Of a stretch of 64,000 nt of DNA, positions 1 to 9,064 are shown piece by piece. The translations under genes and the position numbers were made by a program. Positions within the stretch are counted from its first letter, which is position 1, and the number at the start of each line of letters is the position of its first letter. The DNA lies in the NCBI RefSeq assembly GCF_016860605.1, contig NZ_BNJR01000016.1, positions 186,001-250,000 of the forward strand, written 5' to 3'. A model generated the notes under the pieces. It had not been told where the DNA came from and searched no databases. It saw only the letters and a program-made list of their open reading frames with translations. The DNA comes from Lentilactobacillus fungorum (GTDB taxonomy: Bacteria; Bacillota; Bacilli; Lactobacillales; Lactobacillaceae).

Positions 1-189
1 ATTCTAAATAGGATAGGGTCACTTGAAATTATTGAAAAGCGTATCCGTTTCCTCTTGAGAAGATACTCAAAAGTTGCCCAAAGGAAACTATGGCTTTAAG
101 GATCAATTGTATTGTTGATTACAAAAGCGCTAAATTCAGGTCATCATTCATCAATTGGACCTCATATAATTCATCGGCTTTTTACGCCT
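1..189. other. Gene-free left edge
   Basis: No credible coding frame, repeat or terminator was recognised in these first 189 bases. The segment lies downstream of the minus-strand MgtC-like gene and may belong to its 3' untranslated region. Confidence 0.3.
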
Positions 190-876
190 TCAATCCAACA
201 CATCAATTTGCTTTACATCTGCCAAATTACTCATCTTCATAATAAAATCATCTGGATCAGCTCGGCGGACTAGTTTGATTTGCATTTCCAATGAAAATGA
301 GTCCGGTTTATATGCAAGAATCCGCATTTTAACACTACTACTACCAATAATCTTGAGCCGATCAGGGAGGGCATCCATGTCGTTTAATTTACCTGTTAAA
401 GTGACTTGCAGGCGAATCATCGATCGATTGGGATACCGTTTGAGCGCCCTGATTCTCCTGACAATGGTTTGGGTAATCAGGATGCACAGCGTCCCAGCGA
501 TGCCGATGACATACATGGCCGCGCCAATTGCCAAGCCAATCGCCGCAGTTGCCCACAAACCGGCTGCGGTGGTCAGGCCATCAATTTTATGGTTGCGGGT
601 CATAATTGCCCCAGCGCCAATGAACCCAATTCCGGTAACAACTTGTGACGCCACCCGTGATGGGTCAAGGCTAATAGCGGTTGCGTGACTGGTTAAATCA
701 AAGAAACCGTACTTCGAGATAATCATGAAGAGAGCGGCGCCGACCGCAACCAGCATGTGGGTTCGAATGCCAGCCGTCTTTAAGCGGACTTTGCGTTCGT
801 AGCCAACCATACCACCACAGATAGCGGCCACGAATAGCCGTAATACCCATTCTAATTGATATAACCAGTAGTCCAT
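190..876 (-). CDS. MgtC/SapB family membrane protein
   Basis: Predicted integral membrane protein of 228 residues. The N-terminal part carries the MgtC/SapB pattern: hydrophobic helices, GGMVGYERK, then AGIRTHMLVAVGAALF and GFIGAGAIM, followed by TTAAGLWATAAIGLAIG. The C-terminal roughly 80 residues form a soluble tail. The frame is open 75 bases further upstream, but the ATG at 876 is preceded by AAGGAAGTG at good distance and starts directly before the first helix, so I chose it. MgtC-like proteins are linked to growth in low magnesium and to membrane ATPase control; whether that applies here is not visible. The gene stands alone, convergent with nothing nearby. Confidence 0.85.
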   Translation of the reverse strand: MDYWLYQLEWVLRLFVAAICGGMVGYERKVRLKTAGIRTHMLVAVGAALFMIISKYGFFDLTSHATAISLDPSRVASQVVTGIGFIGAGAIMTRNHKIDGLTTAAGLWATAAIGLAIGAAMYVIGIAGTLCILITQTIVRRIRALKRYPNRSMIRLQVTLTGKLNDMDALPDRLKIIGSSSVKMRILAYKPDSFSLEMQIKLVRRADPDDFIMKMSNLADVKQIDVLD

Positions 877-967
877 TGGCAAACACTTCCTTAGTCGAAT
901 AATGATACATTCCTCATTATACCGCGGGAAATTTTGTGAGTAAAAATTCAACTTTTAACAACAATAA

Positions 968-1008
968 AACGCCCTATTATCCAGCTTTTACTGAATAGTA
1001 GGGCGCTT
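968..1008 (-). terminator. Terminator behind the glucosidase gene
   Basis: Arms cgccctattat and atagtagggcg form an 11-pair stem with one wobble pair, with an A-rich flank on the minus-strand exit side. It lies just past the glucosidase stop codon at 1024. Confidence 0.75.
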
Positions 1009-1023
1009 CGTTAAAAATGTGAT

Positions 1024-2691
1024 TCAGTTAAACAGATATACTTTGCTTTCATATGGCCTTAATGTAACACCTTGGTCATTATCATAATTGCTAAGTACCA
1101 ATTTAGCGGCCCTTGCCTGCCTATAATTGCGGGTAAGCGTCTTATCAGTAAAATTACTCATAACTAACAGCGTATCACCTTGATAATGACGGCGATAAGC
1201 AAACACCTCAGCATCATCCGGGTCAATTTCGTCGTAATTACCAAATTTGACTAAATCCGAATCATGCCGTAGTTGAATGAGTTTTTGATAATGATAGAAA
1301 ACCGAATCTTTATCAGCCACCGCTGCCTTGGCATTAATCTGTTGGTAGGTTGGATTTAACGCAAACCAAGGCGTTGCATCTGAGAAACCAGCATTTTGGC
1401 TATCGTCCCACGGCATTGGCGTTCGGGCATTATCCCGGGAAATATTGGCTAAATATTTCAGCATTGTTGGCCCATCAACCAATTTCTTTTCATCGACTAA
1501 TTCATGATAGGCGTTGATTGATTCCAAATCCTCATATTGATCAAGGTGGGTGTAATGAACGTTAGCCATTCCCAGTTCTTCGCCTTCAAAGACAAACGGC
1601 GTTCCCTGCATCATATGGAGGGTAGTGCCCAACATCTTAGCGGCCCGGACCCGATATTTTGGGTCATCGTTAGCGAAGCGTGAGACGGCTCGTGGTTGGT
1701 CATGATTGTTCCAGTATAAACTATTCCAACCTTTACCATCTAGCGCCTTTTGCCACCGGGACAGCGCCTTTTTGAGCTCTGGTAGCTTGACTGGCTGGTC
1801 GTTCCATTTGCCCAACCGCTTGTCTGGATTAGGTTCCAAGGCAACGTGCTGGAATTGAAAGACCATGTTAAGTTCGTGACTGTTGAGGCCGGTATAGTTG
1901 ATCGCATCTTCCGGCTTGGAACTTGGCATTTCACCAACCGTCATGACATCGTAATGTGAGAGGACTTTCTCGTTCATTTCCCGCAGATAGTCGTCTAGCT
2001 TTGGGCCGTCTGCAACCAACCCTTCTGTTAATGGATAAGTACCGGGCTCGGGAGCGTCAGGTAATCCGGCTGGTTTGGAAATCAGGTTGATGACGTCCAT
2101 CCGAAACCCATCGATCCCTTTGTCCAACCAGAAGCGCATGATGTTCCAAACGGATTCGCGGACGGCTGGATTTTCCCAATTCAAGTCCGGCTGGCCAGGA
2201 GCAAATAAGTGCAGGTAGTATTGCCCGCGTTCCGGAACAAATGTCCAAGCACTGCCGCCAAAAGCCGCGTGCCAGTTGTTGGGTTCATGGCCGTTAACTG
2301 GATCACGCCAAATATAGTAATCAGCGTATTGATTATCTTTAGACTGCTTGCTTTCTTGGAACCAGCGATGTTGGTCGGAGGTGTGGTTGACAACCAAATC
2401 CATCAGCAATTTCATTCCATGAGCATGGATTTGCTTGAGTAAATTGTCAAAGTCAGCCATCGAGCCATAAACGGGTAAAATCTTTTTGTAATCGGCAATA
2501 TCATAACCGTTATCTTTGAGTGGAGATTGGTAGATTGGATTAAGCCAAAGGACGTCAACCCCTAATTTTTGAAGGTAGGGGAGTCGCTTGACAATCCCAG
2601 GCAAGTCACCAATACCATCGTTGTTGCTATCTTGGAAGCTTTGTGGGTAAATTTGATAAATTACGGCATTTTGCCACCATTTGTGTGTCAA
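1024..2691 (-). CDS. GH13 oligo-1,6-glucosidase-type alpha-glucosidase
   Basis: Cytoplasmic glycoside hydrolase family 13 enzyme of 555 residues, full length for the family, no signal peptide. All four conserved regions are present: DLVVNH (about 98-103), GFRMDV with the nucleophile Asp199, VGEM with the acid/base Glu254, and NHDQPR with His330 and Asp331. The residue after the nucleophile is Val200; in subfamily GH13_31 Val here goes with alpha-1,6 (isomaltose-type) specificity and Ala/Thr with maltose-type. It lies downstream of a sugar symporter in the same direction, separated by two structured repeats, so imported isomalto-oligosaccharides are the likely substrate. The exact sugar is inferred. 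Confidence 0.88.
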   Translation of the reverse strand: MTHKWWQNAVIYQIYPQSFQDSNNDGIGDLPGIVKRLPYLQKLGVDVLWLNPIYQSPLKDNGYDIADYKKILPVYGSMADFDNLLKQIHAHGMKLLMDLVVNHTSDQHRWFQESKQSKDNQYADYYIWRDPVNGHEPNNWHAAFGGSAWTFVPERGQYYLHLFAPGQPDLNWENPAVRESVWNIMRFWLDKGIDGFRMDVINLISKPAGLPDAPEPGTYPLTEGLVADGPKLDDYLREMNEKVLSHYDVMTVGEMPSSKPEDAINYTGLNSHELNMVFQFQHVALEPNPDKRLGKWNDQPVKLPELKKALSRWQKALDGKGWNSLYWNNHDQPRAVSRFANDDPKYRVRAAKMLGTTLHMMQGTPFVFEGEELGMANVHYTHLDQYEDLESINAYHELVDEKKLVDGPTMLKYLANISRDNARTPMPWDDSQNAGFSDATPWFALNPTYQQINAKAAVADKDSVFYHYQKLIQLRHDSDLVKFGNYDEIDPDDAEVFAYRRHYQGDTLLVMSNFTDKTLTRNYRQARAAKLVLSNYDNDQGVTLRPYESKVYLFN

Positions 2692-2718
2692 TGAAATTTC
2701 CTCTTTTCTAAAATTAAA

Positions 2719-2868
2719 GTGAGCGGAGCAAAGCGGTTAGAAAGCGCCAAGTAGGCTAGGCGTTTCACGGCCGTCGGAGTGTAAGTCTCCTTGGCGGGAA
2801 ATTCCCGGGCTTGGAATTTTTTGCCAAGGTGCTTACACGGAGCTTTCTGCTTTGCACAGCTGTCCTAA
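2719..2868 (-). repeat. Structured repeat copy A (long form)
   Basis: Member of the palindromic repeat family described in the findings. Outer arms AAAGC (2730-2734) and GCTTT (2849-2853), inner arms CTTGGC and GCCAAG, tip AATTCCCGGGCTTGGAATT. It carries an extra segment of about 30 bases (ccaagtaggctaggcg onward) between outer and inner stems. Its CCGCTCAC end faces the glucosidase start codon. Confidence 0.9.
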
Positions 2869-2873
2869 TAACA

Positions 2874-2993
2874 GTGAGCGGAGCCAGGCGGTTAGAAACC
2901 GGAACATAAGTCTCCTCTAACAAGAATTCCCGGGTTTGGAATTTTTGTTAGAGGTGCTTATGTGTAGGTTTCTGCCTGGCGTAGCTGTCCTAA
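2874..2993 (-). repeat. Structured repeat copy B
   Basis: Short form, 5 bases from copy A and in the same orientation. Outer arms CCAGGC and GCCTGG, inner arms CTCTAAC and GTTAGAG. It differs from copy A in both arms of both stems, so pairing is kept. Confidence 0.9.
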
Positions 2994-3018
2994 TTTCGCT
3001 TACATCTATTACCATACA

Positions 3019-4407
3019 CTAAAGAACTTGTTGACTTAATTTCGAATGAATAAACCGAACTGAAAACGCCCCTAAAACAAGGGAAACGCCGCCGACTAAG
3101 AACATTGCTGGCATCGAGTGACCAACCATCGGGAAGATGAAGAAGCTGCAGAGCGAGGCAGCAATTTGGGGCAAGCAAATAGCGCAGTTGAATAGCCCTA
3201 AGTAGGCACCTTCGTTTTCACCGTTCAAAGCTTCGGTTAATAGTGAGAATGGTTGCGTGTTCATCGTAATGTAGGTAATCCCAATCAAACAGAATGGCAG
3301 AACTAACAACCACTTGCTGTGGATGAAGAAGATCAGGATGAACCCAAGGGCTCCAGCCAGGAGGCCAAAAACGTACCAAGCTTTTCGGTGTTCTGGCTTA
3401 GTTCGGGCTTGAACTAAGAGACCAAAGAGAACGGAAGCAACGGCTTGAATGCAGGTCAAAACGCCATACCAGTTGCCAGCAGCTTGATAACCGGCAGAAG
3501 AGGGGTTGGCTGTGTGCCAAACGTTTAGAGCAATGGCACCGGTTGCATATGTCCAGGAATAAAGAATGGCAAACCACGTAAAGAATTGAACAATCGAAAT
3601 TTCCCAGAATACGCGAGGGGCTTTTTTAGTCAACGTCCACAAACTCGGCTGCTTCTTTTGGTCAGCTAAATCAATATTGTGATACGTCGCATATTCTTCT
3701 GGATTATACTCGTGAACCTTTGCAATCGTGTAAAACGATGTTAGTAGAAGAATAGCGGCTGCTAAATAGTAAGCTAATTTAACGGTAATTGGCACTTCGC
3801 CTTTTTGAGCGACGTTTGAAAGACCAAGAAAGGCCAAGAAGAAGGGGACTAGGCTAGCTAACACACCACCTAGATTAGAGAAGGATTGTTGCCAAGACCA
3901 AGCCATATCCTTTTGATCTTCGTTGACCATGTCGCCGATAACCATCTTGAACGGCTGCATGCAAACGTTGGATGAGAGGTCCATAAATAAAGTGGCGACC
4001 GCCGCGAACCACAGCGCGGCCGCAGAACCATAACCGAAACCGAATGACCCGGCATTTGGCAATAGTACCAGTACGATGGCAGCGACTGGCGCGCCGATGA
4101 ACAAATATGGCATTCGGCGACCAAATCGTGTCCAAGTACGATCTGAATATTTGCCAATTAATGGCTGAATTACCATCCCGGCCAGTGGCGGTAGGATGAA
4201 GAAAAAGCCTAAATTATTGGGGTTGGCCCCAATTGTCTGAAAAATCCGCCCCATTTGCGATTGTTGCAATGAAAATGCCATGTTAACCCCGAAAAAACCA
4301 AATGTCATGGCAAAAATGGTGCTAACTTTCAACGTTGGTAGGTGTGAACCAAAACTTTTTGGTTCGGCTTGGGTGCCAACGTTGTCAGGTTTTGCTTTTG
4401 CGTCCAT
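3019..4407 (-). CDS. MFS sugar:cation symporter (SLC45/GPH-like)
   Basis: Integral membrane transporter of 462 residues with about 12 predicted helices. After a short hydrophilic head it shows the pattern of sucrose/maltose symporters of the MFS (GFFGVNMAFSLQQSQ, PLIGKYSDRTWTRFGRRMPY; the last is the loop 2-3 motif rich in Asp and Arg). It is the promoter-proximal gene of a two-gene unit with the glucosidase and divergent from a LacI-type regulator, so it probably imports the alpha-glucoside hydrolysed by its partner. The start at 4407 is supported by GAGGAGG at about 8 bases. Substrate is inferred from context only. Confidence 0.85.
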   Translation of the reverse strand: MDAKAKPDNVGTQAEPKSFGSHLPTLKVSTIFAMTFGFFGVNMAFSLQQSQMGRIFQTIGANPNNLGFFFILPPLAGMVIQPLIGKYSDRTWTRFGRRMPYLFIGAPVAAIVLVLLPNAGSFGFGYGSAAALWFAAVATLFMDLSSNVCMQPFKMVIGDMVNEDQKDMAWSWQQSFSNLGGVLASLVPFFLAFLGLSNVAQKGEVPITVKLAYYLAAAILLLTSFYTIAKVHEYNPEEYATYHNIDLADQKKQPSLWTLTKKAPRVFWEISIVQFFTWFAILYSWTYATGAIALNVWHTANPSSAGYQAAGNWYGVLTCIQAVASVLFGLLVQARTKPEHRKAWYVFGLLAGALGFILIFFIHSKWLLVLPFCLIGITYITMNTQPFSLLTEALNGENEGAYLGLFNCAICLPQIAASLCSFFIFPMVGHSMPAMFLVGGVSLVLGAFSVRFIHSKLSQQVL

Positions 4408-4428
4408 AAGTATTCCTCCTCGAAAAAA

Positions 4429-4548
4429 GTGAGCGGAGCCAGGCGCTTAGAAAGCGGAGCGTAAGTCTCCTCTAACGGAAATTCCCGGTTCTGGAATTTT
4501 TGTTAGAGGTGCTTACGTGGAGCTTTCTGCCTGGCGCAGCTGTCCTAA
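4429..4548 (-). repeat. Structured repeat copy C
   Basis: Short form next to the ribosome binding site of the symporter gene. Outer arms CCAGGC and GCCTGG, inner arms CTCTAAC and GTTAGAG. Confidence 0.9.
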
Positions 4549-4553
4549 TAACA

Positions 4554-4673
4554 ATGAGCGGAGCCAAGCGCTTAGGAACCGGAACGTAAGCCTCCTTCAA
4601 TAGAAATCCCCAGGTTTGGAATTTTTGCTGAAGGTGCTTATGTGGAAGTTTCTGCCTGGCAGAGCTGTCCTAA
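4554..4673 (-). repeat. Structured repeat copy D
   Basis: Tandem neighbour of copy C, same orientation, somewhat decayed: outer arms CCAAGC and GCCTGG (one mismatch), inner arms CTTCAAT and GCTGAAG (imperfect). Confidence 0.85.
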
Positions 4674-4740
4674 AACAAGCAAAACAACTACCAACTCCCA
4701 AAAGTGAACGATCCCCATAATCTTGGCCAAGAAATATTCT

Positions 4741-4755
4741 AAGGAAACGTTTACA
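4741..4755. promoter_or_regulatory. Predicted cre site (CcpA) before the symporter
   Basis: AAGGAAACGTTTACA agrees with the cre consensus WTGNAARCGNWWWCA at 14 of 15 positions. It lies just downstream of the predicted -10 element of the symporter promoter, a position suited to catabolite repression as a roadblock. It could also serve as a second LacI-family operator because it contains AAACGTTT. Confidence 0.6.
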
Positions 4756-4761
4756 TCGATG

Positions 4762-4790
4762 ATGATAACACTATAAAAAATCGCTTGCAA
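4762..4790 (-). promoter_or_regulatory. Promoter of symporter-glucosidase unit
   Basis: On the minus strand TTGCAA (4785-4790) is followed after exactly 17 bases by TATCAT (4762-4767). The spacing is ideal for a vegetative promoter and it points at the symporter gene, leaving a leader that would contain repeat copies D and C. Confidence 0.6.
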
Positions 4791-4807
4791 TCCCTTTATA
4801 ACGCAAT

Positions 4808-4821
4808 CACAAACGTTTGTG
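4808..4821. promoter_or_regulatory. LacI-family operator palindrome
   Basis: CACAAACGTTTGTG is a perfect 14-base palindrome with the central CG typical of LacI-family operators. It lies between the divergent symporter promoter and the lacI-type gene and is the natural binding site of that regulator. Confidence 0.7.
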
Positions 4822-4997
4822 TATTTTAGTAAAACTAAATATGGTAATATTAAAGGTAATAATCACTTTGTGAACGCTAATTGATGGACAAGTTTTTGTA
4901 GGCTGTATAAATTAAACTAAAAAACGGTCGTTGACATGTTCAGCTATATGTTATTGAGATTGAACTCAAACCAATTACTTGGAAAAGGGGTGAGTAA

Positions 4998-5984
4998 ATG
5001 GCCGCAACTATTAAAGACATCGCCAAAAAGGCGGGAGTTTCGCCGGCAACCGTTTCTCGTGTTTTATCCAACCAAACGGCTTTTTATTCGGAAAAAACAG
5101 CTAAAAAGGTCAAAAAAGCGGCTAAGGAACTGGGTTATCAGCGAAACACCGCTGCCGTCGAACTAGTAACTCAACGGAGTAAAGTTATTGCAGCGATTGT
5201 CAGTTCAACCCAGACTAACTTTTCCGATCAGATTATCGATGGGATTCAACAAGTCGCCAACCAAAATAACTTGAATGTGATTATTTTGTACGCCGGCGAA
5301 AAAGATACCCAGATGCAACGAAAGGCACTTGAGACTGTGATTGAACGGTCAGTGATGGGCATTTTACTGATTGCTGTGGACCTTGATCCCAGTAACGAAG
5401 GCCTGTTGACATCCGCAAACATTCCCTATCTCTTTTTATCGATCACGTTGAAAAATCGTGAGTTACCATTCATTACTTCCGATGATTTTCAAATTGGTTA
5501 TCAGGCAACCCATTATTTGATTCAAAAGGGGCATTCAAGAATTGGTCTGGTAGCCGCTGATTTGGAGTCGGTAACCGGCCATCTTCGACTGGAAGGCTAC
5601 AACCAAGCAATGCATGATCATGGGCTGGTTATTCATCCCGAATGGGTTTGCGATGGCGACTTTGCATATGAAGACGGCGTGGTCGCGATGAAACAATACG
5701 GGCACAATCCCCCTGTCACCGCGGTCGTTGCTTCAAGTGATTTGGCTGCGATTGGCGTGATGAACCAGGCTCAAGAATTTGGTCTGAAGATTCCTGATGA
5801 TTTGGCGGTTATCAGCGTTGATGGCACCAAACTCTGCCAGATCGTGCGCCCACAGATAACGAGCGTGACCCAAGCATTCTTTGAGATGGGCGTCCGCGGG
5901 ATGAACCGGCTGATTAATTGGCCAGCGGCAGATGAAAAGCCCCTCTATACGCCGATTAAGATTGTCGAACGCCAAAGTGTTTAA
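4998..5984 (+). CDS. LacI family transcriptional regulator
   Basis: DNA-binding repressor of 328 residues. Residues 3-25 form the LacI helix-turn-helix (TIKDIAKKAGVSPATVSRVL) with the hinge LGYQRNTAAVEL near 47-58, followed by a periplasmic-binding-protein-like sugar sensor domain to the end (DFQIGYQATHYLIQKGHSRIGLV, ASSDLAAIGVM, ISVDGT). The ATG at 4998 has AAAGGGGTG upstream. It is divergent from the symporter/glucosidase unit, and a perfect CG-centred palindrome lies between them, so it most likely controls that unit in response to an alpha-glucoside. Effector unknown. Confidence 0.9.
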   Translation: MAATIKDIAKKAGVSPATVSRVLSNQTAFYSEKTAKKVKKAAKELGYQRNTAAVELVTQRSKVIAAIVSSTQTNFSDQIIDGIQQVANQNNLNVIILYAGEKDTQMQRKALETVIERSVMGILLIAVDLDPSNEGLLTSANIPYLFLSITLKNRELPFITSDDFQIGYQATHYLIQKGHSRIGLVAADLESVTGHLRLEGYNQAMHDHGLVIHPEWVCDGDFAYEDGVVAMKQYGHNPPVTAVVASSDLAAIGVMNQAQEFGLKIPDDLAVISVDGTKLCQIVRPQITSVTQAFFEMGVRGMNRLINWPAADEKPLYTPIKIVERQSV

Positions 5985-6064
5985 CTAAAAATGAAAGTAA
6001 GTTAATAAAAACCATTGGGCACATTGATTAAATGGATGAATTAATTGTCATTAAAGCCAGACAA

Positions 6065-6104
6065 AACGGGCACCATTATCCCAGCTGAGATAGTGGTGCC
6101 CGTT
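6065..6104. terminator. Bidirectional terminator between lacI-type gene and permease
   Basis: Perfect 16-base arms aacgggcaccattatc and gatagtggtgcccgtt around an 8-base loop, with A and T residues on the flanks. It serves convergent genes ending at 5984 and 6128. Confidence 0.85.
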
Positions 6105-6127
6105 AACATGCCAACTAAATTGATTGT

Positions 6128-7507
6128 TTAATTTTCATCTTTTAACTCAGAGGAGTTTTTTAGTTCAGCCTGAACTTTAAAAGCTTCCCGGTTCTTCTTA
6201 GTTTCATAATAAAAGATTGGAATTCCAACACCAACCAACACAAATGACGTTAAAACGCCTGGCAGGTCTGATAAAATTTCACTGACAATCACGAACAATG
6301 AGCCGCCGATGGCGAGGATTGGTGTGATTGGGAAAAGTGGTGTTGAGAAGACCCGTTTTTGGTTCGGGTTGCGTTTTCTCAGCAAGAAGACGCCGACAAA
6401 CGCCATCACATAGAAGCAGTAAACTGTGAAGATACATAATTCTGACAACCGATCAGCGTTGGAGAAAATAATCATCAACGCAACAATGATAAGTTCAGCG
6501 ATTGTTGAAAAAATCGGGGTGTGTGACTTGGGATGTAAGTATGACAATGTCTTTGAGAACGGCAATTGACCACGCTTAGCCATTGCGTACATGATCCGAG
6601 GGAACGTCATAATTTTGCCGTTCATACAGCCGACGATAGAAATAATAATGCCAATACTAAGAATTTTACCGCCAATTTCACCGAATGCTTGGTTGGCAAT
6701 GTATGGAATTGCGCTGGTGCCGAGCTTATGGATTTGTTCGGCAGGTACAGAACGGTACACGCCAAAGGAAACCAGCAGGTAAATGGCCATTACGGCGAGA
6801 ATTCCAAACGTGATTGCTTGGGGCAGCCGTTTACGCGGATTCTTAATTTCACCACCCAAGTTGGCAACTAAAATCCAACCATCAAAAGCAAACAGAGTAG
6901 CCAAGATTGCCACTCCAAAATTGCCAGCGGTTTGATGAACGGTGACTAAGCTTTGGCCAAAGGCACGTTCATTGCCAAAGAAGAGGCCGAAGATAATCAA
7001 GGCTGCAACTGGTACTAACTTACAAATGGTCGTCACAATGGCAAAAGTTGCTCCGTAGCGGTTGGAAAAGAGGTTTAAGACGCCGACGGCCACAATGGTT
7101 CCAATGGCAATATAAACGTTATATTTACTGGAAAAACCAAAAAAGTCAGAAAGTAAAATAGCTAAATAAGCACCCAATGAGGCAATCATTGCTGGACCAT
7201 AAAAAATAATCTGCATCCAACCTGATAAAAAGCCCCACATTTTGCCGTAAATCTTTTCCATGTAAACATAAAGCCCACCGGTTTCTGGCATCTGGGAAGC
7301 AATTTCTGCGATTGTTAAACCAGCTGTAATGGTTAAGAGACCACCGGCGAACCAAGCCAATAAGCCCATTGTGGTTGAGCCGGCGTCATCTAATACGGCT
7401 GATTGACGGACGAAGACACCGGCACCAATTATCGTTCCGATAACCAGCGCAAGTGCCGACCAAAGACCAAGATCGCGGTCAAGTGACACTTCTTTTTGTT
7501 GTTTCAT
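6128..7507 (-). CDS. APC family amino acid permease (SteT/LAT-like)
   Basis: Membrane permease of 459 residues with about 12 helices. It opens with SLDRDLGLWSALALVIGTIIGAGVF, the glycine-rich first helix of the APC superfamily, and has ETGGLYVYMEKIYG in helix 2-3 and GGEIKNPRKRLPQAI after helix 6, as in the L-type exchangers such as SteT of Bacillus subtilis. The open frame extends 36 bases upstream, but the ATG at 7507 has AAGGAG at good distance and leads into the family N-terminus. Repeat copies E and F lie directly upstream. Amino acid exchanged cannot be told. Confidence 0.85.
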   Translation of the reverse strand: MKQQKEVSLDRDLGLWSALALVIGTIIGAGVFVRQSAVLDDAGSTTMGLLAWFAGGLLTITAGLTIAEIASQMPETGGLYVYMEKIYGKMWGFLSGWMQIIFYGPAMIASLGAYLAILLSDFFGFSSKYNVYIAIGTIVAVGVLNLFSNRYGATFAIVTTICKLVPVAALIIFGLFFGNERAFGQSLVTVHQTAGNFGVAILATLFAFDGWILVANLGGEIKNPRKRLPQAITFGILAVMAIYLLVSFGVYRSVPAEQIHKLGTSAIPYIANQAFGEIGGKILSIGIIISIVGCMNGKIMTFPRIMYAMAKRGQLPFSKTLSYLHPKSHTPIFSTIAELIIVALMIIFSNADRLSELCIFTVYCFYVMAFVGVFLLRKRNPNQKRVFSTPLFPITPILAIGGSLFVIVSEILSDLPGVLTSFVLVGVGIPIFYYETKKNREAFKVQAELKNSSELKDEN

Positions 7508-7530
7508 AATTTTCAATTCTCCTTCTTGTA

Positions 7531-7606
7531 GTGAGCGAAGCAAAGCGGTTGGGATTTTTGTTAGAGGTGCTTACGCGCAGATCCCTGCTTTGCGCAGCTG
7601 TCCTAA
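7531..7606 (-). repeat. Structured repeat copy E (internally deleted)
   Basis: Keeps both ends (gtgagcgaagcAAAGC and GCTTTgcgcagctgtcctaa) and the right inner arm, but lacks the left inner arm and part of the tip. Faces the permease start codon. Confidence 0.8.
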
Positions 7607-7611
7607 AAATA

Positions 7612-7730
7612 GTGAGTGGAGCCAGGCGCTTAGAAAGCGGAGCGTAAGTCTCCTTGAACAGAAATTCCCGGGCTTGGAATTTTTGTTCAAGGTGCTTACG
7701 TGTAGCTTTCTGCCTGGCGCAGCTGTCCTA
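7612..7730 (-). repeat. Structured repeat copy F
   Basis: Complete short form in tandem with copy E. Outer arms CCAGGC and GCCTGG, inner arms CTTGAACA and TGTTCAAG, a fully compensated inner-stem variant. Confidence 0.9.
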
Positions 7731-7773
7731 GACGTAATAGCCTATAAACACCTAAGCCAAAGTGATAACTAAC

Positions 7774-9051
7774 TTACACGCGATACTTCGCTAAGCGTTT
7801 GACATCAGTTTCGTTCAATTCACTGGTAATGAGGGTCCCGTCGTCTTGGTACTCAGTCTTTAAGATGTTCGTGTTGTCATTGAGGTAAGAGACGACGTTT
7901 CCTTTACTAAACGGGATTAGCAACGAGACAGTTTGATAGTTTTTGAAAACTTTTTCTTTAATCATTTCAACGAGTTCGTTGAGGGAAGCTTCATCCATTG
8001 CTGACATGACCAAGTTATCGCCTTCTCTGGCAGGATAAGAAACGTCCAGCTTATCAGCTTTGTTCAACGCAACGATCATCGGCATGCCAGCAACTCCAAT
8101 TTCGTTTAAGGTAGTCTCAGTTGTCTTCATCATTAGTTCACGATGGGGATCAGAATCGTCGACAACTTGAATTAACAAATCGGCGTTGGCAGCTTCAGCC
8201 AAAGTTGACTTAAAGGCTTGAACTAATTGGTGGGGTAATTGGCTAACGAAGCCGACGGTGTCACTTAATAGGAACGTTTTTTGATCAGGGAGGGTTAGTC
8301 GCCTAATCGACGTATCCAACGTGGCAAATAACATATTCTTGACCAAGACTTGTTTATCCGCGTCTTCGCCAAGCAGTTTGATCAACCCGTTCATCACCGT
8401 GGATTTGCCTGCATTTGTATAACCAACCAAAGCAACCGTGGGGATGTCACTGCGATCACGTTGCTTGCGTTTGGTTTGATCCGCCTTAGCGGCTTCCTTT
8501 AACTCTTGGTTAACGTGAGTGATTCGCTTTTCAAGGGTCCGACGGTTTAATTCATACTGAGATTCACCGGCCCCTCGGTTAGTGGCACCACCAGCCCCAC
8601 TGGCAGTGCCCGTTTGCTGGTCAAGGCGTTGGCTGGCGCTGGTATGCAGCCGGGGCAGTTGGTACTTGAGCTTAGCCAGCTCGACTTGGAGCTTGGCTTC
8701 CCTTGATTGAGCCCGGTTGGCAAAAATCTCTAAGATCAAGCCGGTTCGGTCAATGATCCGGGCGTTGGTCGCTTTTTCAATGTTTCTGATTTGGCTGGGT
8801 GATAATTCATCATTAGCCACGATGGTGTCAACACCATCATCGATAACAACTTGTTTTAATTCTTCAATTTTTCCCTTGCCAAAGTAGGTGGCAGGATCTG
8901 GCTTGTCGAGCTTTTGAACCAGTGTCTCTGCGACCTGCATGTTGTTAGCTTCAACCAGGTTATTGAGTTCAGTCATTGAATAATCAAAACTGTTTGAGTT
9001 CCGGTTGAGTCCAATCGTGACAACAGGAGTGAGTTCGTCTGTTAAGTTCAT
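7774..9051 (-). CDS. hflX: GTPase HflX
   Basis: Ribosome-associated GTPase of 425 residues that splits stalled or heat-damaged 70S ribosomes. The N-terminal HflX domain (VVTIGLNRN, ATYFGKGKIEEL, VANDELSPSQIRNIE, DRTGLILEIFANRAQSREAKLQVELA) is followed by a glycine-rich linker and the G domain: GYTNAGKST (G1), DTVGFVSQLP (G3), NKAD (G4). The frame stays open through the upstream repeat, but the ATG at 9051 with GGAGG 6 bases before it and the family N-terminus decide the start. Structured repeats G and H lie immediately upstream. Full length, no oddities. Confidence 0.93.
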   Translation of the reverse strand: MNLTDELTPVVTIGLNRNSNSFDYSMTELNNLVEANNMQVAETLVQKLDKPDPATYFGKGKIEELKQVVIDDGVDTIVANDELSPSQIRNIEKATNARIIDRTGLILEIFANRAQSREAKLQVELAKLKYQLPRLHTSASQRLDQQTGTASGAGGATNRGAGESQYELNRRTLEKRITHVNQELKEAAKADQTKRKQRDRSDIPTVALVGYTNAGKSTVMNGLIKLLGEDADKQVLVKNMLFATLDTSIRRLTLPDQKTFLLSDTVGFVSQLPHQLVQAFKSTLAEAANADLLIQVVDDSDPHRELMMKTTETTLNEIGVAGMPMIVALNKADKLDVSYPAREGDNLVMSAMDEASLNELVEMIKEKVFKNYQTVSLLIPFSKGNVVSYLNDNTNILKTEYQDDGTLITSELNETDVKRLAKYRV

Positions 9052-9064
9052 AAGTACCTCCAAA

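Noticed and set aside
2719-2993. Repeats as T-box or other known riboswitch leaders
   Set aside because: No T-box sequence AGGGTGGNACCGCG, no specifier loop arrangement and the downstream genes have unrelated functions.
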